NCBI GenBank assembly: GCA_043744175.1
Contig: JAYTVD010000202.1
Location: forward strand, 1 to 11,390
DNA: 11,390 nt
Direction of reading: 5' to 3'
Origin: JANMEX01 sp043744175
GTDB taxonomy: Bacteria; Pseudomonadota; Alphaproteobacteria; Rhizobiales; Rhizobiaceae
Under the pieces are notes generated by a model, which was not told the origin of the DNA, ran no database searches, and saw only the letters and a list, made by a program, of their open reading frames with translations. Shown in pieces: positions 6,798 to 11,390 of this stretch (positions are counted from its first letter, which is position 1; every line of letters starts with the position of its first letter). A program made the position numbers and the translations under genes.

Positions 6798-7907
6798 GTG
6801 CGGCGGCTGTTTGCGCGGCCATCGGAAATTCTGACTGCGACAACCGAAAGCGATCTCAATCTCGCCTTTGAAAAAGCCGAGGCCGCCAGAAAAAATGGCA
6901 AATGGCTGGCGGGCTATGTTTCCTATGAGGCCGGCTATTTGCTGGAGGAAAAGCTCAAACCACTTCTGCCAGCAAATCGCGGCGTGCCGCTGTTGCGGCT
7001 CGGCATTTTTGATGAAGCAGACATTTCCACTTTCCGCCCGTCCGAACGTTCTGTCCCCATTCCCCCTGCCCCGCTGCGCAACGCCGTTCCGGCATGGAGC
7101 CGCGAAGACTACGTTTCCCGCTTTGACAGGCTCAAGCGCCACATCGCGCTGGGTGATTGCTACCAGTCAAATCTGACCTTCCCCATCCATGCCGAATGGT
7201 CTGGTGATCCGGTCTCAATTTTCCATACCTTGACTGAGCGCCAGCCCGTGCGCCACGGCGGCATGGTCGCTCTTGGCGGCCCGCACATTCTCTCGCGCTC
7301 GCCCGAACTTTTCTTTGAAATCGACGCCGACGGTTGGATTGAAACCCGCCCCATGAAAGGCACTGCCAAGCGCGGCAAGACGCCGGAAGACGATTTGGCG
7401 ATTAAACTAGCCTTACAAAACGACGGCAAAAACCAAGCCGAGAACCGCATGATTGTGGACCTGCTGCGCAATGACATCTCGCGCATCACCACCGTCGGCT
7501 CCCTGCATGTGCCGGAACTGTTCACAGTCGAAACCTATCCCTCGCTGCACCAAATGGTCAGCCGCATCCGCGCCAAACTTCTTCCCGGATTGACGCTGCA
7601 AGATATTTTCACAGCGCTCTTCCCCTGCGGCTCCATCACCGGTGCACCCAAAATCCGCGCCATGGAAATCATCCATGATTTGGAAGAGAGCCCGCGCGAT
7701 GTTTACTGCGGCTCCATCGGCTGGATAGCGCCAACCGGACAAATGAGTTTCAATGTTGCCATCCGCACCGTTGTGCTGGAAAATGACGGCCACGCAAAAT
7801 TCAATGTCGGCAGCGGCGTGGTGTTCGATTCAGATGGCAGCGCGGAGTATGATGAATGTCTATTGAAGGCCCGCTTCGCAGCGGGCAACATCAACCCCTC
7901 AGCCTGA
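6798..7907 (+). CDS. pabB: Aminodeoxychorismate synthase component I
   Basis: PabB joins chorismate and ammonia (from PabA, not in this window) to form 4-amino-4-deoxychorismate for folate synthesis. The chorismate-binding domain fills the C-terminal two thirds: GDCYQSNLT (119-127), ETRPMKGTAKRG (182-193), ENRMIVDLLRND (215-226), FPCGSITGAPK (275-285) and FNVGSGVVFDSD (335-346). PMKGT, with lysine K187, marks PabB, since TrpE has alanine there. The N-terminal WLAGYVSYEAGYLLE (36-50) is typical of rhizobial PabB. Numbering is from the GTG at 6798, but the frame is open back to 6720. The codons before it read PHVLLHDDILGV, which resembles the normal PabB N-terminus. Translation therefore probably starts earlier, perhaps at CTG 6744 (GGAA 9 bases upstream); no ATG, GTG or TTG exists in frame there. 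It overlaps pabC by 52 bases. Confidence 0.92.
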   Translation: MRRLFARPSEILTATTESDLNLAFEKAEAARKNGKWLAGYVSYEAGYLLEEKLKPLLPANRGVPLLRLGIFDEADISTFRPSERSVPIPPAPLRNAVPAWSREDYVSRFDRLKRHIALGDCYQSNLTFPIHAEWSGDPVSIFHTLTERQPVRHGGMVALGGPHILSRSPELFFEIDADGWIETRPMKGTAKRGKTPEDDLAIKLALQNDGKNQAENRMIVDLLRNDISRITTVGSLHVPELFTVETYPSLHQMVSRIRAKLLPGLTLQDIFTALFPCGSITGAPKIRAMEIIHDLEESPRDVYCGSIGWIAPTGQMSFNVAIRTVVLENDGHAKFNVGSGVVFDSDGSAEYDECLLKARFAAGNINPSA

Positions 7908-8506
7908 TTGAGACATTGCGCTATGAGCCGGGCATTGGCTGCATCCGCGCCGAGCGTCATATCGAGCGGATGACAAATTCAGCGCTCGCGCTCGGCAAGC
8001 AATTCGATTTCGAGCGCGCGGCGCGCGATCTCCGTGCGATCGGCGCATCCACTCCGTTGCGTGTTCGGCTGTTTCTCGATGAGCAAGATCGCCTCACCTG
8101 CACCACATTCCCCTTTACCCCAACGCCGACTGGCACCATTTGCTGTGTCGCCATCGCCGCCACAAAACTCGACGCTGGCAACCCGCTGCTCGCCCATAAA
8201 ACCTCGCTGCGGGAAACCTATGAAACCGCCCGCGCGGAGTATCCAACCTCAGAAGTTGACGAGGTTTTGCTGGAAAATCAGCATGGCACTTTATGCGAGG
8301 GCACGATCACAAGTCTGTTTGTGAAAATTGGCGGCAGGTTCGTCACCCCACCGCTATCAGCCGGCCTCATTAAAGGGGTCTTGCGCCAAGAGTTGCTCGA
8401 TAACGGCAAGGCAGAGGAAGGTCGCGTAACGCGCCAAGACCTTGAAAATAATCAATTTTTTGTTGGAAATTCGTTGCGAAATTTAATCGAGGCAAGGCTG
8501 ATATAA
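7856..8506 (+). CDS. pabC: Aminotransferase class IV, 4-amino-4-deoxychorismate lyase-like (PabC)
   Basis: This 216-residue protein is a PLP enzyme of fold type IV. PabC removes pyruvate from aminodeoxychorismate to give 4-aminobenzoate. Visible marks are SLIETLRYEPG (16-26), RAERHIERM (31-39), the likely PLP lysine K115 in LLAHKTSLRETYE, VDEVLLENQHGTLCEGTITSLFV (134-156, with E148) and the C-terminal FFVGNSLRNLIEA (201-213). Within EGTITSLFV the usual asparagine is replaced by serine. It is shorter than E. coli PabC (about 270 residues), as is common for alphaproteobacterial copies. The ATG at 7856 has GGAG 8 bases upstream (7844-7847) inside pabB, so the 52-base overlap suggests translational coupling. 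The first 15 residues look unconserved, so a later start is possible. Other class IV aminotransferase activity cannot be excluded, but position after pabB supports PabC. Confidence 0.88.
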   Translation: MSIEGPLRSGQHQPLSLIETLRYEPGIGCIRAERHIERMTNSALALGKQFDFERAARDLRAIGASTPLRVRLFLDEQDRLTCTTFPFTPTPTGTICCVAIAATKLDAGNPLLAHKTSLRETYETARAEYPTSEVDEVLLENQHGTLCEGTITSLFVKIGGRFVTPPLSAGLIKGVLRQELLDNGKAEEGRVTRQDLENNQFFVGNSLRNLIEARLI

Positions 8507-8510
8507 TAAC

Positions 8511-9410
8511 ATGACCCACACCCCCTACGACGGCTCTTCAAAGCCTTTCACCATCGGCCTCAAACCGCTCGATATCAAAGAGTGGATCGAAATCGACCGT
8601 CACCTGCCTGCCTATCTCGATGAAAAGCAGCGCCTGCTCTCCACCGTGCGCGAGAAGATATTGGCCAGCGATCAAGGCACGGAAGTGTCGCAACGCGAGA
8701 TATTGGAAGCGCTGGTCGCTCATCTTTTATCAATCTTTCCAGACACTTATCGACTTGATGGCCGCACGTTGGAAATAATTCCGGCAAAGCGCACTGTCAA
8801 CTTAGACGACACAACGCTACCCGTCCTCCACATCGCCGCCAGCCTCATACAGGAAGACTTAGTTCTCATGCGGCGCGGTGAAAATGGCTGGCGCTTGGCT
8901 GCCGCATCGCTCTGTTTTCCCTCAGCCTGGAACCTGCATGAAAAATTCGGCAAGCCAATCCACGAAATCCACAAACCAGTTCCAGGTTTTGCCGAGGGCA
9001 CGCGCAACGCTGAACTTATCGCTCGCATGTTTGATAAACTCCAACCAAATCAACCAGTTATCCGCTGGAACTGGTCGCTTTATGGCGATGCAAATCTCTA
9101 TCACCCCGTCTCCGACCACGGCATGAAACGCCGCTTTGGCGAAAGAGGCGATCAAATCGTGCTGCGCCTTGAGCGCCAGACCTTAACCAAAATGCCTGTC
9201 AGCGGCGATCTGCTATTTACCATCCGCATCCACAACGACCCGCTGGAAATGCTCGAGACCCATCCCGATGGCAGCCAACTCGCAAGCGCCATTGCCGCGC
9301 AAGTGGCGGCTTTCTCCCCGTCAGAGGTTGCTTACAAAGGCATTGAGGACGAGCGCGAAGCCCTGCTCACCCGCCTCAATCGCATCGCGGGGTTGCCCCG
9401 CCCTATATGA
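8511..9410 (+). CDS. DUF3445 family protein (heme-dependent oxidative N-demethylase-like)
   Basis: This 299-residue protein matches DUF3445, the family that includes the alpha subunit of heme-dependent oxidative N-demethylase (HODM). Recognisable blocks are CFPSAWNLHEKFGKPIHEIH (about 142-161), VPGF (about 163-166), RWNWSLYGDANLYHP and LRLERQTLTKMPVSGDLLFTIRIHNDPLE. Characterised relatives oxidise small methylamines, but most members have no known substrate and often stand alone without the other HODM subunits, as here. No signal peptide or membrane segment is visible. The ATG is 4 bases after the pabC stop, and the nearest Shine-Dalgarno-like AAGG is 13 bases away. Expression is therefore probably coupled to pabC. 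Family call is confident; function is open. Confidence 0.85.
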   Translation: MTHTPYDGSSKPFTIGLKPLDIKEWIEIDRHLPAYLDEKQRLLSTVREKILASDQGTEVSQREILEALVAHLLSIFPDTYRLDGRTLEIIPAKRTVNLDDTTLPVLHIAASLIQEDLVLMRRGENGWRLAAASLCFPSAWNLHEKFGKPIHEIHKPVPGFAEGTRNAELIARMFDKLQPNQPVIRWNWSLYGDANLYHPVSDHGMKRRFGERGDQIVLRLERQTLTKMPVSGDLLFTIRIHNDPLEMLETHPDGSQLASAIAAQVAAFSPSEVAYKGIEDEREALLTRLNRIAGLPRPI

Positions 9411-9425
9411 GTGTGGTTTAATGAA

Positions 9426-9459
9426 TTTCCGGCAAAAATAACAAAAAACTGCCGTGAAA
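9426..9459 (+). promoter_or_regulatory. Hairpin just upstream of the hss ribosome-binding site
   Basis: TTTCCGGCA (9426-9434) pairs with TGCCGTGAAA (9450-9459) with a one-base bulge around an A-rich loop. It ends 2 bases before the AGGAG of hss. It lacks a T tract, so it is not a standard terminator; it could affect mRNA stability or ribosome access. The pairing is seen directly, and any role is speculative. Confidence 0.3.
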
Positions 9460-9474
9460 TCAGGAGAACCATAA

Positions 9475-10920
9475 TTGGAAGCAGCAAACTGGCCGATCCA
9501 CGGCCACATCACCGGTCCCATTGTCATGATTGGGTTCGGTTCTATCGGTCGCGGAACATTGCCACTGATAGAACGACATTTTGAATTTGATAAATCCCGC
9601 ATGATGGTCATAGACCCGCTGGATACCGGCAAATCCAGTCTAGATGAGCGCGGCGTTGCCTACTTGCAACAAGCCGTCACGCCGGAAAACTACCGTGAAT
9701 TACTCACCCCACTCTTGACCAAAGGCGAAGGCCAAGGCTTTTGCATCAACCTTTCCGTAGATACCTCCTCGCTCGATATTATGCGCCTCTGCCGTGAGCT
9801 TGGCGTGCTTTATATCGATACGGTCATCGAGCCTTGGAAGGGCTTCTACTACGACAAAACCGCCGATAGTGCGTCCCGTACCAATTATGCGCTTCGCCAA
9901 ACGGTGAAGAAAGAGCGCAAGACCAATCCCGGCGGCACGACAGCCATTTCCTGCTGCGGCGCGAACCCCGGCATGGTGTCATGGTTCGTCAAGCGAGCCC
10001 TAGTGGAACTCGCCGCCACAATCGACCCCTTCATCGAAGAACCGGCTATTAACGACCGCAAAAGCTGGGCCAAGCTGATGCAGCGGCTCGGCGTCAAAGG
10101 TGTTCACATTGCCGAGCGCGATACCCAGCGCACCAAACATTCAAAGCCCTTTGGAGTGTTTTGGAACACATGGTCTGTCGAGGGCTTTATCTCCGAAGGC
10201 TTGCAGCCAGCCGAACTTGGCTGGGGAACCCATGAAAAATGGAAGCCTAAAAATGCCAAGGGCCACAAAAAGGGCTCTCGATGCGCCATTTATTTGGAAC
10301 AACCCGGTGGTGACACCCGTGTGCGGACATGGTGCCCGACGGAAGGGCCACAATTCGGCCTCCTCGTCACTCACAACGAAGCCATTTCCATTTCGGACTA
10401 CTACACCGTGCCGCGCAAAAAGGGTGAACCCAAATACCGCCCGACTGCGCATTACGCCTACCACCCATGCAACAGTGCCATCGTTTCACTCGATGAAATG
10501 TTCGGAGCCGCAGGTATCCCGCAAAAAACTCTCCACGTCTTGGACGAAAGCGAATTAATTGACGGTGCGGACGAGCTTGGTGTCCTCCTTTACGGTCACA
10601 GCAAAAATGCCTTCTGGTATGGTTCAAGCCTAACGCTTAAGGAAGCGCGCGCACTAGCGCCCGGGCAAAATGCCACCGGCTTGCAAGTAACGTCGGCGGT
10701 TTTGGCGGGCATGGTTTGGGCGTTGGAAAACCCCACGTCTGGCATCATTGAAACCGATGAAATTGACTATAAGCGCTGCCTTGAAATTCAAGCGCCGTAT
10801 CTTGGTCAACTCAAAGGTCACTTCACGGATTGGACGCCACTTCAAGACCGGCCGGGACTATTCAAGGAAAATCTGGACCTCACAGACCCATGGCAATTCC
10901 GAAACGTTCTCGTGCAGTAA
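9475..10920 (+). CDS. hss: Homospermidine synthase
   Basis: This 481-residue cytosolic enzyme makes sym-homospermidine from putrescine (or spermidine plus putrescine) with NAD as a bound hydride carrier. Homospermidine is a major polyamine of many alphaproteobacteria. The N-terminal Rossmann motif GFGSIGRG is at 20-27. Other conserved blocks are YIDTVIEPW (113-121), CCGANPGMVSWFVKRAL (160-176), FGVFWNTWSVEGF (226-238), LVTHNEAISISDYY (297-310) and YAYHPCNSAIVSLDEMFG (327-344). W230, E119, N164, H300 and E302 are candidates for the substrate-binding residues described for the Blastochloris viridis enzyme, though I could not align it here. Length is normal. The start is TTG: an in-frame TAA lies directly before it (9472-9474), and AGGAG (9462-9466) sits 8 bases upstream. 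It lies 64 bases after the DUF3445 gene and ends in a terminator. Confidence 0.95.
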   Translation: MEAANWPIHGHITGPIVMIGFGSIGRGTLPLIERHFEFDKSRMMVIDPLDTGKSSLDERGVAYLQQAVTPENYRELLTPLLTKGEGQGFCINLSVDTSSLDIMRLCRELGVLYIDTVIEPWKGFYYDKTADSASRTNYALRQTVKKERKTNPGGTTAISCCGANPGMVSWFVKRALVELAATIDPFIEEPAINDRKSWAKLMQRLGVKGVHIAERDTQRTKHSKPFGVFWNTWSVEGFISEGLQPAELGWGTHEKWKPKNAKGHKKGSRCAIYLEQPGGDTRVRTWCPTEGPQFGLLVTHNEAISISDYYTVPRKKGEPKYRPTAHYAYHPCNSAIVSLDEMFGAAGIPQKTLHVLDESELIDGADELGVLLYGHSKNAFWYGSSLTLKEARALAPGQNATGLQVTSAVLAGMVWALENPTSGIIETDEIDYKRCLEIQAPYLGQLKGHFTDWTPLQDRPGLFKENLDLTDPWQFRNVLVQ

Positions 10921-10932
10921 ATCAAATATAAG

Positions 10933-10970
10933 ACAAGGCTGTTGGTCAATTTGCCAAAAGCCTTGTTTTT
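10933..10970 (+). terminator. Intrinsic terminator of hss
   Basis: ACAAGGCT (10933-10940) pairs perfectly with AGCCTTGT (10959-10966) and is extended inward by TTGG/CCAA (10942-10945 with 10954-10957). A T tract (10966-10970) follows. It begins 12 bases after the hss stop codon and separates hss from the lipoprotein gene. Confidence 0.9.
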
Positions 10971-11019
10971 GCCCTCATAAGATGTCTTTATTAGCCATTA
11001 TGTTTGGGGAGTTACCACT

Positions 11020-11390
11020 ATGAATCGCACACTGAGCCATTTCGCAATCCTGGTCATGACCGGATTTTTGGCATCGTGCCAAACCTATGACGGACCAGGC
11101 ACGCCAGTGTCGATCGCGCCGAAGCCTGCTGGCATCGACGGCGAATGGGTGGACACGCGCGGCATAAACTCGGCAAATTTTGCTGGCGGTACATTCACAT
11201 CAACCTCAACAGAAACTGGCCAGACAATGGCGCGGGGATCCTATAAATACCGCGATCCGCAAACCATCGATCTGGCATTCACGTCGCTATTGCGTAACAC
11301 AACGGTCAACGCGGCCTGCCTTTTGGCCGGGCCGAGCCAGCTAAATTGCACATCCTCTTCCGGTGCGCAGTTCTCTTTGGTGCGCCGCGC
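11020..11390 (+). CDS. omp10: Omp10-like outer-membrane lipoprotein, cut by the window end
   Basis: The first 123 codons of a small lipoprotein gene are present, with no stop before the window ends. The N-terminus is a lipoprotein signal peptide: a hydrophobic segment (about 8-18) then lipobox LASC with the lipidated cysteine at C20. The mature part has PAGIDGEWVDTRGINSANFAGGTF (about 36-59) and a C-terminal LNCTSSSGAQFSLVRR. Both resemble Brucella Omp10, a short minor outer-membrane lipoprotein, as I remember it. Since Omp10 is about 125 residues, only a few residues are probably missing. GGGGAG (11006-11011) sits 8 bases before the ATG. It follows the hss terminator, so it probably has its own promoter. 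Lipoprotein status is clear; the Omp10 name rests on recalled similarity. Confidence 0.8.
   Translation, partial: MNRTLSHFAILVMTGFLASCQTYDGPGTPVSIAPKPAGIDGEWVDTRGINSANFAGGTFTSTSTETGQTMARGSYKYRDPQTIDLAFTSLLRNTTVNAACLLAGPSQLNCTSSSGAQFSLVRR

Noticed and set aside
1..11390. CRISPR array, phage genes, toxin-antitoxin or defence genes
   Set aside because: No regularly spaced repeats and no proteins of such families were found; all large frames are assigned to core families.

Overview
The window looks like chromosomal DNA of an alphaproteobacterium of the Hyphomicrobiales (Rhizobiales). The evidence is a near-canonical SciP (CtrA inhibitor), a DUF882/M15-like exported protein, an alphaproteobacterial homospermidine synthase, a lipoprotein resembling Brucella Omp10, and an intergenic palindromic element resembling the small RIME/Bru-RS type elements of rhizobia and Brucella. 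Genus cannot be fixed from the sequence. Most genes are core or housekeeping genes. I see no phage, plasmid, CRISPR or defence system, and no wholly new system.

Left part (1-4353). A 276-base leader holding a candidate CtrA box precedes sciP (277-552, +), which ends in a strong terminator. A 99-base imperfect inverted repeat with a GGGGACAGTTTACTTT core lies between that terminator and the terminator of the facing gene. Two minus-strand genes follow: a 639-residue exported DUF882/M15-type protein with a long Pro/Ala/Val/Lys-rich tail (781-2700), and a sigma-54-dependent NtrC-type response regulator (2869-4353). The 168 bases between them hold nested inverted repeats.

Right part (4354-11390), all on the plus strand. 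A divergent promoter region leads to the M3 oligoendopeptidase pepF (4510-6369). A 374-base gap contains a MITE-like inverted repeat (6441-6589). A compact cluster follows: pabB and pabC, overlapping by 52 bases, then a DUF3445 gene 4 bases after pabC. PabB and PabC together turn chorismate into 4-aminobenzoate for folate synthesis. Homospermidine synthase (9475-10920, TTG start) follows after 64 bases and ends in a clear terminator. The window closes inside an Omp10-like lipoprotein gene (11020 to beyond the end).

Points most worth a second look: the pabB reading frame has recognisable N-terminal sequence upstream of its first ATG/GTG/TTG codon, suggesting a rare start such as CTG; the two intergenic inverted-repeat elements; the CtrA-like boxes at sciP and near the DUF882 gene; and the repeated VPxPxKKP-type motifs in the DUF882 protein tail.
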